NCBI GenBank assembly: GCA_002338565.1
Contig: DDIN01000006.1
Coordinates: 62,001 to 126,000 of the forward strand
DNA: 64,000 nucleotides
DNA from: Hyphomonadaceae bacterium UBA1849
GTDB lineage: Bacteria; Pseudomonadota; Alphaproteobacteria; Caulobacterales; Hyphomonadaceae
Direction: 5' to 3'
Shown: positions 17,604 through 27,183 of the stretch, one piece after another
Layout of the letters: every line of letters starts with the position of its first letter
Position numbering within the stretch: position 1 is the stretch's first letter
The notes under the pieces: generated by a model
Told to the model about the DNA's origin: nothing
What the model saw: the letters and a program-made list of their open reading frames with translations, nothing else
The model's database searches: none
Translations under genes and position numbers: made by a program

Positions 17604-18614
17604 CTAGTCCTTTTTGTTTTTCTTCTTGGCGTTAAGGCTAACCCAGGCGACTTCCCGCCAGAACTGTTTAATCGGCTGTGCAGGAGCACCGCCCCAGATT
17701 TCTCCCGCAGGAACCGATCGGAGCACTGCTGAATTGGCAGCAAGTTTCGCGTGATCTCCAATTGTCACATGATCACTCAATCCTACACGACCACCCATTT
17801 GCACCCAGTCCCCAATTTCAACAGACCCTGACACACCACCGAATGCTGCCATCAGGCTGTTTCGTCCCATGTGAACGTTGTGGCCGATATGAACAAGATT
17901 ATCGAGCTTGCTGCCCTCGCCGATGACGGTGTCATCAAACGCGCCGCGGTCAATACATACGTTGGAACCAATCCCAACACCGTCCTGGATTACCACACGA
18001 CCGAAATGGGGAATCGCGCTTAAGCCCTGATCGTCTGGAAACAGACCAAAGCCCGAACCGCCTAGAACTGTATTGGATTTGATTGTGACATCGTTTCCGA
18101 TAAGCGCAGCCTCGATCACAACGTTAGCGCCGATGCTACAGTTACGTCCGATGCGCACTCCCGGTCCGACAACGGAATGAGGCCCTATTTCAGTCCCTTC
18201 ACCAATCTCAGCGCCGTCACTTACAATCGCGGTAGGATGAAGGCGGACATCATCAGCTATGCTTGGAGCGCCGAGCCCTGTTCCTGCGTCCATGATTGTA
18301 CGCTGCCTCAGGAAGGCATTGACCGCCTGAACAAAGGCTTTGTGCGGGTTTGTCACCAGAATGAGCGTAAGCGTCGATGGTAACGCTGAAGCGAGCTGTT
18401 CGGTCGTTATGCAGGCACCATAAAGATCATTCTGCTCCGGAGCTTCGACCTTTCCGGATGCGAAAAATGATAAAACTCCGGCTGTCGCTTTGTCAGCCGG
18501 AGCGATAGTTATGAGTTCCTGATCACCGTCACCGCGGAGTTCACCGCCCGTGAGGGCCGCTACATCAGCTACGGTTAGCTCCCTCAGCGTGTGATAGAAA
18601 CGCAGGTCATGCAT
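17604..18614 (-). CDS. lpxD: UDP-3-O-acylglucosamine N-acyltransferase
   Basis: Third enzyme of lipid A synthesis, adding the N-linked hydroxyacyl chain. The N-terminal uridine-binding domain (about residues 1-100) is followed by a hexapeptide-repeat beta helix. The catalytic His lies in LVHIGHNVHMGRN, and the helix ends at IWGGAPAQPIKQFWREVAW. It has 336 residues. The C-terminus is a lysine-rich tail (NAKKKNKKD). It follows skp (14-base gap) and precedes lpxA (5-base gap). Confidence 0.96.
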   Translation of the reverse strand: MHDLRFYHTLRELTVADVAALTGGELRGDGDQELITIAPADKATAGVLSFFASGKVEAPEQNDLYGACITTEQLASALPSTLTLILVTNPHKAFVQAVNAFLRQRTIMDAGTGLGAPSIADDVRLHPTAIVSDGAEIGEGTEIGPHSVVGPGVRIGRNCSIGANVVIEAALIGNDVTIKSNTVLGGSGFGLFPDDQGLSAIPHFGRVVIQDGVGIGSNVCIDRGAFDDTVIGEGSKLDNLVHIGHNVHMGRNSLMAAFGGVSGSVEIGDWVQMGGRVGLSDHVTIGDHAKLAANSAVLRSVPAGEIWGGAPAQPIKQFWREVAWVSLNAKKKNKKD

Positions 18615-18628
18615 CTGATGCTGTCAGC

Positions 18629-19219
18629 CTATTGAGCTGGAGCTGCAGATTGATCTGGCAGCGTTACGCGTGTCACCGGAATGGTTGGCGACGTACGGTT
18701 CAGCTCTTCGATGACCTCATCAGTGATGTCAGCTTCAGGAGCTACTTGATAAACGCCTTGGCCGTTCAGCACGACCGATGCACCACGGGCTGCGCGAATA
18801 CCTTCTACGGCTGTACGCATACGTTCACCGAACACCTGAAGCGCTTGAGCTTCGGTTTGCTGAAGCTCCTGAGAGCGGCGTTCAGTTGTTGCCATGTGTT
18901 GTTGCAGTCGACGAGAGTAAGACTGGAACTGTTGGAGCAGCGCCGGATTAGCTTCAACCTGTTCGCGCGTCATTCCGGCTGCCTGCGCATCAAGAGACTC
19001 GCCCTCGGTCTGAAGTGCCTGCTGCTGTGGCGCGAGTTCGGCCTGCATAGCGGCACCGATTTGCTCAACTTTGTTGAAAATGTCTTGTCCACCAAGGCTG
19101 TCACGAACGATGCGTGATGGATCAAGAACGAGAACAGTTTGTGCTGTTGCCAGTGGTGCGACGACGGCCATTGCGATTGCAATACCGAAAGCCGTCACGG
19201 CCGATTTGAGCTTAAACAT
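18629..19219 (-). CDS. skp: Skp/OmpH-family periplasmic chaperone
   Basis: Trimeric jellyfish-like holdase that escorts unfolded outer-membrane proteins to BamA. An N-terminal signal peptide ends at about ATAQ (residue 27). It is followed by the OmpH pattern VLVLDPSRIVRDSLGGQDI and a long glutamine/alanine/glutamate-rich coiled region (about residues 55-130) forming the tentacles. The total is 196 residues, slightly longer than E. coli Skp. It is 19 bases downstream of bamA, the normal partner order. Confidence 0.9.
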   Translation of the reverse strand: MFKLKSAVTAFGIAIAMAVVAPLATAQTVLVLDPSRIVRDSLGGQDIFNKVEQIGAAMQAELAPQQQALQTEGESLDAQAAGMTREQVEANPALLQQFQSYSRRLQQHMATTERRSQELQQTEAQALQVFGERMRTAVEGIRAARGASVVLNGQGVYQVAPEADITDEVIEELNRTSPTIPVTRVTLPDQSAAPAQ

Positions 19220-19238
19220 GAACTAAAACCTTTTAACT

Positions 19239-21782
19239 TTAGAATTGAGTAGACGTGCTGAAGCGGAATGTCTCCGTCCGGTCATACTCTTCACTTGCCA
19301 GGATCTGGGAGAAGTCGAACCGGATTGGTCCGAACGGTGAATCCCAGAAAACGCTGAGCCCCGCAGCTGCCCTGAGGGACGCTTCATCCTCTGTACGAAG
19401 AATTTGGTACCCCGTCACGTCACCATTTGCATCGGTAACCTCAAATACCTGCTCCTGTGTACGGTCCGCCTCGTCGAGCAGACCTACTGTACCGAACTCA
19501 GTGAAGAGAGAAGTACGTATGCCATATTCTTCAGGAAGAAAATTGGGAACGGCGAGCTCGAGCGTACCGATCGCGTACATTTTACCACCAAGCGAACTCT
19601 GATTGCTCGCACGGCGGATGTTCGTCACATTACCTGCTGTGTCCATATCGATGATTACATCGCGCGGACCGAGACCAGCAACATCGAAGCCACGGAACGT
19701 ATTACCACCGCGGAAGAAGCGGTTGTTGATGCGCAGATCGTCGTTATTAAACGCTGACACGTAACCACCGCTGAAACGAAGAGATGCAATTAAGTCTCTC
19801 CAAAGACCGCGATAAAACGTAGCTGCACCCTCAGTTTTTACGTAGAACACATCACCGCCGAAACCAGCGAATTCCTGACTGAAACCAAGATCGAAGCCCC
19901 GAGTTGGGCGGATGGGATCGTTGCGTCGGTCCCAGCTGAAGCTGTAGCCGACGATGGACGACAAGTCAGTGCGTTCCTGACGACAGAGAGACGTACGATC
20001 AAGATTCGCAAGGTCGCACTGGTCAACGATCTGACCACCATTCGGAACGTTAGCTGGGATAGGCTCTACCGAAACTATAAAGAATGGGAAATTAGGATCA
20101 CGCACGATCCGACCGTTACCGTCGATTACGATATTCCGATCACGAATTTGAACGTCGTCCTGACGCAAAGAATAGCGCAGATTCATGTTCATACGATCCG
20201 TAAGCGGAAAACCGATACGGCCGCTACCACCAATTGTTTGTGTTTCGTAGTCAGCAATGTCGAGAAAGTCTGTACGTGTCGAGAAAAAATCCAGACCGGC
20301 CACGAGATCACGATCAAGAAAGCGTGGCTCGGTGAAACGAAAATCAATCGTCTGCTGACGAGAGCTCGTTTGTATACGACTGGATATAAACTGGCCACGA
20401 CCACGCCAGTTTCGCTCGGTGAAATTAAGATCGAGCAGGAAAGAATCAACCGAAGAGAAACCAGCAGCGAAAGACACCTCACCCGTCGGGCCTTCAGTCA
20501 CGCGCACATCAACTTCTGTACGGTCTGGCAGAGAACCAGGGTTTTCTTCGATTTCTACGTCCTCGAAGAAGCCGAGGCGACGGATACGGTTACGAGACTG
20601 GTCAATCAGGACTCGGTTGAACGCATCACCTTCGGAAATACGCATTTCGCGACGGATAACCCTGTCGAGCGTACGTGTGTTGCCTACGATGTTGATACGT
20701 TCAATGTAAACGCGTGGGCCTTCATCAATGGCGAATACGATGTTCACTTTACGTGTCTCTGGATCGCGCTCGATACGAGGACGAACATCGACGAACGCGT
20801 AGCCAGCAATACCGGCAGCGAAGGTCAGAGAATCAACCGTGTCTTCGATCAGATCGCCACGGAACAACGTACCTTCACGGATCGGAATAATGGCTTCAAG
20901 CGTGTCTGAATTCAGCTTGTCGAGTGCGGTTTCAACCGTGATTTCACCGAAGTCATACTGCTCACCCTCATCGATTGTGAACGTGATGTAGAAGTCTTCC
21001 TGGTCTGGTGTCAGTTCGGCAACGGCAGAAACAACCCGGAAGTCGGCATAACCCTGGTTTGCATAGAATTGGCGCAGAAGCTCGCGGTCATATTCAAGGC
21101 GGTCTGGGTCATAGTTGTCGTTTGAACTGAAGAAGCGCCAGAAACGGGACTGACGCGTTACAATCTCGCTGCGAAGTCGACGGTCTGCATAAACCTCGTT
21201 GCCGATAAAGTTGATCGAGCGAACCCCTGTCACCGGACCTTCTGTGATTTCAAAAATCAGATCAACACGGTTTTGGTCCAGAGGGACGTACTGAGGCGTG
21301 ACATCAACGGAAAAACGGCCTGAACGTCGATACACTTCCAGAATACGCTGGACGTCAGCCTGAACTCGCGCAGCTGTAAAGACGCCGCGCGGAGCCGCCT
21401 GAATTTCCTCGCTCAGCTTTTCGTCGTCGTGAGCGCGGTTACCTTCAAAGATCACCTGGTTAATGATCGGATTTTCGACGACCTGAACAACGAGATTATC
21501 CCCGTCGCGCGCGATGATAACGTCAGCAAACAGGCCGGTTTCGAACAGAGTCTTCAGGGAAAGGTCGACACGTTCCGGATCGAACGGCTGCCCCGGCTCC
21601 AGAAGCAAATATGATTCGACCGTTCGCGCTTCAATACGTTCGTTACCCTGAACGATCACACGACGGATCAAGTCGGAACTTGCCGCCTGAGCATGCGCTT
21701 CCGGCGCCAGCAGACCACCAGAAACGGTCGTACCAGCGATAATGGAAGAGAGCGCTACTGCGCTGGCTAAAACTGACCGCAT
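19239..21782 (-). CDS. bamA: Outer membrane protein assembly factor BamA
   Basis: Omp85 core of the BAM complex; it folds and inserts outer-membrane beta barrels. A signal peptide ends near APEAHAQA (residue 33). Five POTRA repeats (about residues 38-430) start with IRRVIVQGNERIEARTVESY and include VRSINFIGNEVYADRRLRSE and IERINIVGNTRTLDRVIRRE. The C-terminal 16-strand barrel carries the FFRGGNTFRGFDVAGLGPRD loop and ends in a phenylalanine (STSTQF), the barrel insertion signal. At 847 residues it is somewhat longer than E. coli BamA (810). It lies between rseP and skp. Confidence 0.97.
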   Translation of the reverse strand: MRSVLASAVALSSIIAGTTVSGGLLAPEAHAQAASSDLIRRVIVQGNERIEARTVESYLLLEPGQPFDPERVDLSLKTLFETGLFADVIIARDGDNLVVQVVENPIINQVIFEGNRAHDDEKLSEEIQAAPRGVFTAARVQADVQRILEVYRRSGRFSVDVTPQYVPLDQNRVDLIFEITEGPVTGVRSINFIGNEVYADRRLRSEIVTRQSRFWRFFSSNDNYDPDRLEYDRELLRQFYANQGYADFRVVSAVAELTPDQEDFYITFTIDEGEQYDFGEITVETALDKLNSDTLEAIIPIREGTLFRGDLIEDTVDSLTFAAGIAGYAFVDVRPRIERDPETRKVNIVFAIDEGPRVYIERINIVGNTRTLDRVIRREMRISEGDAFNRVLIDQSRNRIRRLGFFEDVEIEENPGSLPDRTEVDVRVTEGPTGEVSFAAGFSSVDSFLLDLNFTERNWRGRGQFISSRIQTSSRQQTIDFRFTEPRFLDRDLVAGLDFFSTRTDFLDIADYETQTIGGSGRIGFPLTDRMNMNLRYSLRQDDVQIRDRNIVIDGNGRIVRDPNFPFFIVSVEPIPANVPNGGQIVDQCDLANLDRTSLCRQERTDLSSIVGYSFSWDRRNDPIRPTRGFDLGFSQEFAGFGGDVFYVKTEGAATFYRGLWRDLIASLRFSGGYVSAFNNDDLRINNRFFRGGNTFRGFDVAGLGPRDVIIDMDTAGNVTNIRRASNQSSLGGKMYAIGTLELAVPNFLPEEYGIRTSLFTEFGTVGLLDEADRTQEQVFEVTDANGDVTGYQILRTEDEASLRAAAGLSVFWDSPFGPIRFDFSQILASEEYDRTETFRFSTSTQF

Positions 21783-21826
21783 GACTTACCCGTTCCTATC
21801 AAATCAACATGCCCCGAGAGTACAAA

Positions 21827-23020
21827 CTACAACCCGCGGAAAACCTCAAGAAGTCCAGCCTCTTCAAAATCACCAAGAGTGATGAAAATTGCCAAAGCGG
21901 CAAGAAATAAGAGGGTCACAAACTTTGACTTCAGCAGTAGCTCTTCTGAGAGCCCTTTCCCAGTTACGGCTTCGTAAGTGTTGATGACCACCACCCCGCC
22001 ATCGAGAATCGGTAACGGCAGAAGATTGAAAAAACCGACCGCTACAGAAATGAATGCAATTAGCTGAAGGTTACTCATCAACAGCATGTAGAGTCGCGTA
22101 CCCAAGCCGACCTGCTCGGCCTCAAGCGTTGTACGCGCCATGTTTCCAGCGACACTTGCGATACCTACCGGCCCCGACAATTGCTGCAGCGATTCCCGTC
22201 CTGTGACGATGCGCCCGAGCATATTCACTGACGAGCTAATCGTTGAAAACGTCTCGGACACGCCGTACCCGACTGCCGCGACCGGATTGAGGTGATTTCG
22301 ATCAACGGTCTGCCGCGCGAGTTCTACACCGATATATCCCGTACGTTCGGTGATACCGAGTTCGTTCTGCAGCGTTTCCCGCCTAGGCGTCAACGTAATG
22401 TGAACCGTTTCGGCCCCACGCAGAATTTCTATGTCCACTTCATCGTTCGCGGACATTTTAATTTCTTCGAGGATGACCTTCTGGCGATCCGCAGCGCGTC
22501 CATTGACGGCAACAAAGATATCGCCCGGCTGGAGACCGGCCTCTTCAGCCACTGAATCTTCAAAAACTGAATGAACTGAAAGACGTTGAACCGGGTCGCC
22601 CAAAACCATTCCGATAACGGCAAAGATACCGATCGCCAGGATGAAATTGGCAAAAGGCCCTGCGAGCGCAACGATAATTCGTGCGCCTGCGCTCAAATCG
22701 GTGAACGGCCGACCCTTGGGCTGATTTTCAGGAGGCAAGTTTCGGCCGTCGCTCTCTACGTCCCCGCCATTCTCGATAAGCCCATCCTCAGCTACGAAAT
22801 TCACAAACCCGCCAAGCGGCAGCCAATTGAGGCGCCAACGCGTATTGTTTTTGTCGGTCTTTTCGTAAACCGATTTCCCAAATCCCATGGAAAAGGATTC
22901 AACAGCTGCGCCGAAATATCTGCCGGCCCAGTAATGACCGAGTTCATGGATCACGATCACAATTGAGATCACAATCACAAACATCACAGGATAGAGAAGG
23001 CTTTGAAGCAAAAGCGACAT
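21827..23020 (-). CDS. rseP: Site-2-type zinc metalloprotease RseP
   Basis: Inner-membrane S2P protease involved in regulated intramembrane proteolysis. The zinc site HELGH (His25, Glu26, His29) lies in the first membrane helix, and the second catalytic motif LLPLPILDGG is in a late helix. A PDZ domain sits in the middle (about residues 130-215, with AGLQPGDIFVAVNGRAADRQK). It has 397 residues, smaller than E. coli RseP and consistent with one PDZ domain, as usual in this class. It is 20 bases after dxr and 44 before bamA. In relatives it targets anti-sigma factors; the target here is unknown. Confidence 0.94.
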   Translation of the reverse strand: MSLLLQSLLYPVMFVIVISIVIVIHELGHYWAGRYFGAAVESFSMGFGKSVYEKTDKNNTRWRLNWLPLGGFVNFVAEDGLIENGGDVESDGRNLPPENQPKGRPFTDLSAGARIIVALAGPFANFILAIGIFAVIGMVLGDPVQRLSVHSVFEDSVAEEAGLQPGDIFVAVNGRAADRQKVILEEIKMSANDEVDIEILRGAETVHITLTPRRETLQNELGITERTGYIGVELARQTVDRNHLNPVAAVGYGVSETFSTISSSVNMLGRIVTGRESLQQLSGPVGIASVAGNMARTTLEAEQVGLGTRLYMLLMSNLQLIAFISVAVGFFNLLPLPILDGGVVVINTYEAVTGKGLSEELLLKSKFVTLLFLAALAIFITLGDFEEAGLLEVFRGL

Positions 23021-23040
23021 AAAGAGATGGATTTCCCGTT

Positions 23041-24213
23041 TTAGTTCTTCAGACGCTTTTCAACCCAGGTCCGAACGATTTCGGTGACCTGCAAAGCATC
23101 GTCCACAGTCGAAACATTGTGTGGCATTTCCGAGCTCCGCCTGTCCAGTGCCCTGTGCAGGGAATACTCTACAAGCGCAGAGATATCCAGAAAACCGCAT
23201 TCCCCATTGAGGAATGCTTTTCCTGCGTATTCATTCGCAGCGTTGAAGACGCACGTTCCAATGAGACCGGCATCAGATGCCTGCCGCGCAAGGTTTAATG
23301 CGGGAAATCGTTCATCGTCGGGCATCCGGAAATCAAGACGTGCCAGCTCAGCGAGATTTAGACGCTTCACATCCGTACGCACACGCCCCGGAAGGCCGAG
23401 CGCATAGGCGATAGGCGTTTTCATATCAGGCGTGCCCATCTGAGCGATTACCGAGCCATCAGAGTAGGCAACCATAGAATGGATAATCGACTGAGGATGA
23501 ACCAGAACGTCAATCTGGGATTGGGGAATGTCAAAAAGATAAACGGCCTCAATGAGTTCGAGACCTTTATTCATCATGGTCGCACTATCGAGAGAGTTTT
23601 TAGCACCCATAGCCCAATTTGGGTGAGCTAGTGCCTGGTCTGGTGTGGCCGCACGAATAATATCCAGGCTCGCGTCGCGAAACGGGCCGCCGGACGCCGT
23701 CAAAGTAAACTGTTCGACTTTCTGCGATCCATCGAGGCATTGCAGGATAGCATTGTGTTCGGAATCTACCGGGATAATCTTCGAGCCGGATTTCTCGGCG
23801 CGCGCCTTCATGATCGGTCCTGCACAAACCATCGTTTCTTTGTTTGCGAGCAGGACGTCAGCGCCGGAATCAATCGCAGCCATTGTGGGCAGCAGCCCGC
23901 AAGTCCCGGATATCGAAGCCATGACCTTATCGACCGGGCGCGAAGCCGCTTCTATAACCGCGGCATCGCCGGATGCGACCTCTATATCATGGCCAACAAG
24001 GGCGGATTTCACAGTCGAAAACTGGCTTTGATCCTGAATCACGACCGTGTTCGGACGAAAGGTCTTAGCCTGTTCAATTAGAAGAGACGCGTTGCGGCCA
24101 CCGATCAGCGCGTCGACTTCAAACGCCTGATCGCCAACGGAATTCGCATAGGAAATCACATCAAGGGTGGAGACACCGATGGATCCGGTAGACCCCAGAA
24201 TTGTTACTTTCAT
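23041..24213 (-). CDS. dxr: 1-deoxy-D-xylulose 5-phosphate reductoisomerase
   Basis: Second enzyme of the MEP isoprenoid pathway; it makes 2-C-methyl-D-erythritol 4-phosphate with NADPH and a divalent metal. The N-terminal dinucleotide fold is TILGSTGSIGVSTLDVI. The metal- and substrate-binding motif is VDSEHNAILQCL, followed by LTASGGPFRD, the NWAMGAKNSLDSATMMNKGLE loop and IHSMV. It has 390 residues. It overlaps the cdsA stop by 1 base (TAATG). Its product stream feeds UppS, encoded two genes upstream. Confidence 0.97.
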   Translation of the reverse strand: MKVTILGSTGSIGVSTLDVISYANSVGDQAFEVDALIGGRNASLLIEQAKTFRPNTVVIQDQSQFSTVKSALVGHDIEVASGDAAVIEAASRPVDKVMASISGTCGLLPTMAAIDSGADVLLANKETMVCAGPIMKARAEKSGSKIIPVDSEHNAILQCLDGSQKVEQFTLTASGGPFRDASLDIIRAATPDQALAHPNWAMGAKNSLDSATMMNKGLELIEAVYLFDIPQSQIDVLVHPQSIIHSMVAYSDGSVIAQMGTPDMKTPIAYALGLPGRVRTDVKRLNLAELARLDFRMPDDERFPALNLARQASDAGLIGTCVFNAANEYAGKAFLNGECGFLDISALVEYSLHRALDRRSSEMPHNVSTVDDALQVTEIVRTWVEKRLKN

Positions 24214-25046
24214 TATCTACCCAACCCTAGCGCATGCTCCGGAAAGGAGGGATCAATACTGAAAGCAATGGCGTGCGCAACCAGAACCGCCGAAAAAGAG
24301 TCGAGCCGGTCCAGAATTCCGCCATGACCAGGAATGATGTTACCCGAATCCTTCACCCCGAATGTTCGCTTCCAGCGTGATTCTGCGAGATCGCCCAATT
24401 GAGCGATAGCGCTTACCAGGCCGATATATATGATCCAGTTAGTCAAATGGCCTTGCATAAGGCCTGCAGACAGAGCGCCAAACAGCGCGGTACAAATCAC
24501 GGCACCGGCAGCGCCGGACCAGGTTTTGTTCGGACTATTGCGGGGTGCGAGCTGCGGACCTCCAAATCCCCGGCCCGCAAAATATGCCGCGATATCTGTG
24601 ATCCATACTGAACTCATAACAATAAGCGTAAGGTACAATCGCCCGTCGTCTCGTGCTCTCAATTCCAGTAAACCGTTTACGGCGAGCCCGATAATCAGCC
24701 CCCCGCCAACCAGCCAGATCGCAGATGACACCCCAGACGTTCTGATAGTTATATAAGCTAAAATGCAAAATAATGCCGCTATGGCGGCAGACGGCAAGAG
24801 CTGGAAATAAGCTATAGAAATTGCAATCAGCAAGCCTGCAGCGACCACATGAGCAACATAGTTCAGCGCACGCTCGGTTGTGACGATCCAGACTTCCCGC
24901 CACATGAGTAGTGCACACGCAAGCCCCGCAGCCAGCAGAACAACCCCACCGCACCACACGACGAACAATCCAGCAGGAATCATCAAAGCTGCAGAAACTA
25001 CCCTCAGCGAAAGTGTGTCTCCGCGACGAGGATCTGGCGTATTCAT
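24213..25046 (-). CDS. cdsA: Phosphatidate cytidylyltransferase
   Basis: Makes CDP-diacylglycerol from CTP and phosphatidic acid, the branch point to all phospholipids. It is a polytopic membrane protein of 277 residues with about seven or eight hydrophobic segments. It ends with the CDS signature SRWKRTFGVKDSGNIIPGHGGILDRLDS (near residues 222-250). It overlaps uppS by 4 bases (ATGA) and dxr by 1 base, so the three are translated together. Confidence 0.95.
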   Translation of the reverse strand: MNTPDPRRGDTLSLRVVSAALMIPAGLFVVWCGGVVLLAAGLACALLMWREVWIVTTERALNYVAHVVAAGLLIAISIAYFQLLPSAAIAALFCILAYITIRTSGVSSAIWLVGGGLIIGLAVNGLLELRARDDGRLYLTLIVMSSVWITDIAAYFAGRGFGGPQLAPRNSPNKTWSGAAGAVICTALFGALSAGLMQGHLTNWIIYIGLVSAIAQLGDLAESRWKRTFGVKDSGNIIPGHGGILDRLDSFSAVLVAHAIAFSIDPSFPEHALGLGR

Positions 25047-25792
25047 TCCGATTGTAGCCCGTCCACCGTCAGGCCGCCAAATCGGCGCTCTCGCGATTTA
25101 TACGCATTGATGGAGTTAATCAGTTCCGTTTCGGAAAAGTCTGGCCAGAGACAGTCCAGGAACATCATCTCGCTGTAAGCGATCTGCCAGAGCAGGAAAT
25201 TACTTAAGCGAAACTCGCCGCTAGTGCGGATCAATAAATCAGGGTCTGGAATGCCGGCAAACCAAAGTCGTGACGCAAAGGCATTTGAATCGATTTCTTC
25301 TGCATTCATTCGACCCGCTTCGACGTCGCTGGCCAGCGCCTTTGCAGCCTCCACTATCTCGTCGCGCGAACCATAATTGAAGGCGATGTTCAGCTGAAAA
25401 CGAGTGTTATGGCTTGTCTTTTCTTCCGCCATTTCGATGAGCGATAGAATATCATCTGGCAGCCCTTGGCGAGAACCAAGTACGCGCACCCTTACCCCGT
25501 CTTTTGCCAGTTTATTCAAATCCTGGCTTACGTATAATCGCAGGAGCGCGAAGAGAGAGGAAACCTCTTCGGCCGGACGCTTCCAGTTTTCTGACGAAAA
25601 AGAAAAGACCGTTAGGTGCTCAAGATCGAGGTTTCGACAGGATTCCACAGTACGACGAAGAGCTTCGACACCGCGCTCATGGCCTAGCTGACGCGGCAAC
25701 CCGCGCTGTTTCGCCCAACGCCCATTGCCATCCATAATGATGGCAATGTGTTTAGGTCCGGAAGCATCAGGGGAAGCCATAAAACCCGTCAT
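25043..25792 (-). CDS. uppS: Undecaprenyl diphosphate synthase
   Basis: cis-prenyltransferase that builds the C55 lipid carrier for peptidoglycan and polysaccharide synthesis. The catalytic Asp21 is in AIIMDGNGRWAKQRGLPR. Later conserved blocks are FSFSSENWKRPAEEV, FNYGSRDEIVEAAK, DLLIRTSGEFRLSNFLLWQ and FLDCLWPDF. It has 249 residues. The ATG at 25792 is 8 bases after the frr stop; ATG at 25780 is possible because conserved sequence begins only at residue 13 or so. Confidence 0.96.
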   Translation of the reverse strand: MTGFMASPDASGPKHIAIIMDGNGRWAKQRGLPRQLGHERGVEALRRTVESCRNLDLEHLTVFSFSSENWKRPAEEVSSLFALLRLYVSQDLNKLAKDGVRVRVLGSRQGLPDDILSLIEMAEEKTSHNTRFQLNIAFNYGSRDEIVEAAKALASDVEAGRMNAEEIDSNAFASRLWFAGIPDPDLLIRTSGEFRLSNFLLWQIAYSEMMFLDCLWPDFSETELINSINAYKSRERRFGGLTVDGLQSE

Positions 25793-25800
25793 ACAGGGTA

Positions 25801-26361
25801 TTATACCTGCATGATCTCTTCTTCTTTGGCCTTGAGGGCCTCATCAACGCGTTTGATGTACTGATCGGTCAGCTTTTGCACATCCTCAGAAAAGACCTTC
25901 TGTTCGTCTTCACTGATATCGCCGGCTTTTTGCATTTTCTTCAGGGAGTCCATGCCGTCGCGGCGCACATTGCGTACGCTGATACGAGCTTGCTCAGCAT
26001 ACTTACCTGCAATCTTTGCAAGTTCGGCACGACGCTCTTCGTTTAGCGGCGGGATTGGAATCCGGAGGTTTGTGCCGTCGACTACCGGATTGAGGCCAAG
26101 ACCAGAATCACGGATAGCGCGGTCAGCAGCACCGACGTTCACCTTGTCCCAGATATTGACGGCTAGCATGCGCGGCTCTGGTACGGAAACGGAACCGATC
26201 TGGTTCAAAGGCGTCTGCGCGCCGTACGCCATGACAGTGATATTATCGAGCAGGCTGGCAGATGCACGGCCTGTACGGAGGCCACCAAATTCAGTTGAGA
26301 GAGCTTCAAGTGCTTTCTCCATGCGCTTTTTCAGCGCCTTTTCATCATATTCTTCTGACAT
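25801..26361 (-). CDS. frr: Ribosome recycling factor
   Basis: With EF-G and IF3 it splits post-termination ribosomes. It is 186 residues long with the conserved core FGGLRTGRASASLLDNITVMAYG, the LRIPIPPLNEERRAELAK segment and a C-terminal helix. The start at 26361 (MSEEYDEKALK) is favoured by the GGGTAGGA ribosome-binding site just upstream; an upstream ATG (26400) would overlap pyrH. It lies between pyrH and uppS in the conserved rpsB-tsf-pyrH-frr order. Confidence 0.97.
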   Translation of the reverse strand: MSEEYDEKALKKRMEKALEALSTEFGGLRTGRASASLLDNITVMAYGAQTPLNQIGSVSVPEPRMLAVNIWDKVNVGAADRAIRDSGLGLNPVVDGTNLRIPIPPLNEERRAELAKIAGKYAEQARISVRNVRRDGMDSLKKMQKAGDISEDEQKVFSEDVQKLTDQYIKRVDEALKAKEEEIMQV

Positions 26362-26371
26362 GTTCCTACCC

Positions 26372-27115
26372 TTAGGTATTCGAAATAACCGTGCAAACAC
26401 CCTGCCCCGTCAGGACGTTATGCAGGGAACCTTCTTCATGAAGGTTGAAAACCACGATTGGAATGTTGCTATCACGTAACAGGCTAACAGCGGAAGCGTC
26501 CATGACACGAAGATCACGCGCCAGTACGTCCTGATACGTTAGTTCATCATATCGATCCGCATCAGGTACTTTTTTCGGGTCTGCCGAATAAACGCCATCA
26601 ACCTGCGTTCCTTTCAGCATCGCATCGCACCCCATCTCCGCCGCTCGAAGGGCTGCGCCGGTGTCTGTGGTGAAATATGGGTTGCCTGTTCCCGCAGCGA
26701 AAATAACGATGCGGCCCTTTTCCATATGACGGATTGCCTTACGACGAATGAACGGTTCACACACTGTATGCATAGGAATGGCAGATTGCACGCGCGTTGG
26801 GACACCAATCGCTTCGAGCGCGGACTGCATTGCAAGCGCGTTCATAACGGTCGCCAGCATGCCCATATGGTCCGCCTGCGCGCGCTCCATTCCCTGAGCA
26901 GCGCCCGCGAGGCCACGGAATATATTTCCGCCACCGATAACCAGACAGATTTCAGCGCCGGCCTTGACCGACGCTGCAATCCCTTTGGCAAACCTGCCAC
27001 AGGTTGCCATATCTATGCCGAAGCCTGTGTCGCCCATGAGGGCCTCTCCTGAAATCTTCAGGAGAACCCTTTTGTACCGAAAATCTGATCGAGAAGTTTC
27101 TGTGGTCTCGTTCAT
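26372..27115 (-). CDS. pyrH: UMP kinase
   Basis: Phosphorylates UMP to UDP; bacterial hexameric amino-acid-kinase-fold enzyme. The N-terminal phosphate loop is RVLLKISGEALMG. Further family blocks are VIGGGNIFRGL, DHMGMLATVMNALA, GTGNPYFTTDTGAALRA and DGVYSADPKK. The start at 27115 (MNETTETSRSDF) has AAAGGAG 10 bases upstream, giving 247 residues; the longer form from 27169 is not supported. It is separated from tsf by 68 bases and lies 10 bases before frr. Confidence 0.97.
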   Translation of the reverse strand: MNETTETSRSDFRYKRVLLKISGEALMGDTGFGIDMATCGRFAKGIAASVKAGAEICLVIGGGNIFRGLAGAAQGMERAQADHMGMLATVMNALAMQSALEAIGVPTRVQSAIPMHTVCEPFIRRKAIRHMEKGRIVIFAAGTGNPYFTTDTGAALRAAEMGCDAMLKGTQVDGVYSADPKKVPDADRYDELTYQDVLARDLRVMDASAVSLLRDSNIPIVVFNLHEEGSLHNVLTGQGVCTVISNT

Positions 27116-27152
27116 ATGTTCGGCTCCTTTGGCAACTTCAGATAGCTTTGCC

Positions 27153-27172
27153 GGATTCGGTGAAACCAATCC
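27153..27172. other. Weak hairpin between tsf and pyrH
   Basis: GGATT and AATCC (plus-strand reading) flank an inner GGT/ACC pair around a GAA loop, in the 68-base tsf-pyrH gap. It might reduce read-through or affect RNA processing. The support is only the inverted repeat. Confidence 0.25.
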
Positions 27173-27183
27173 AGCCGAATTAG

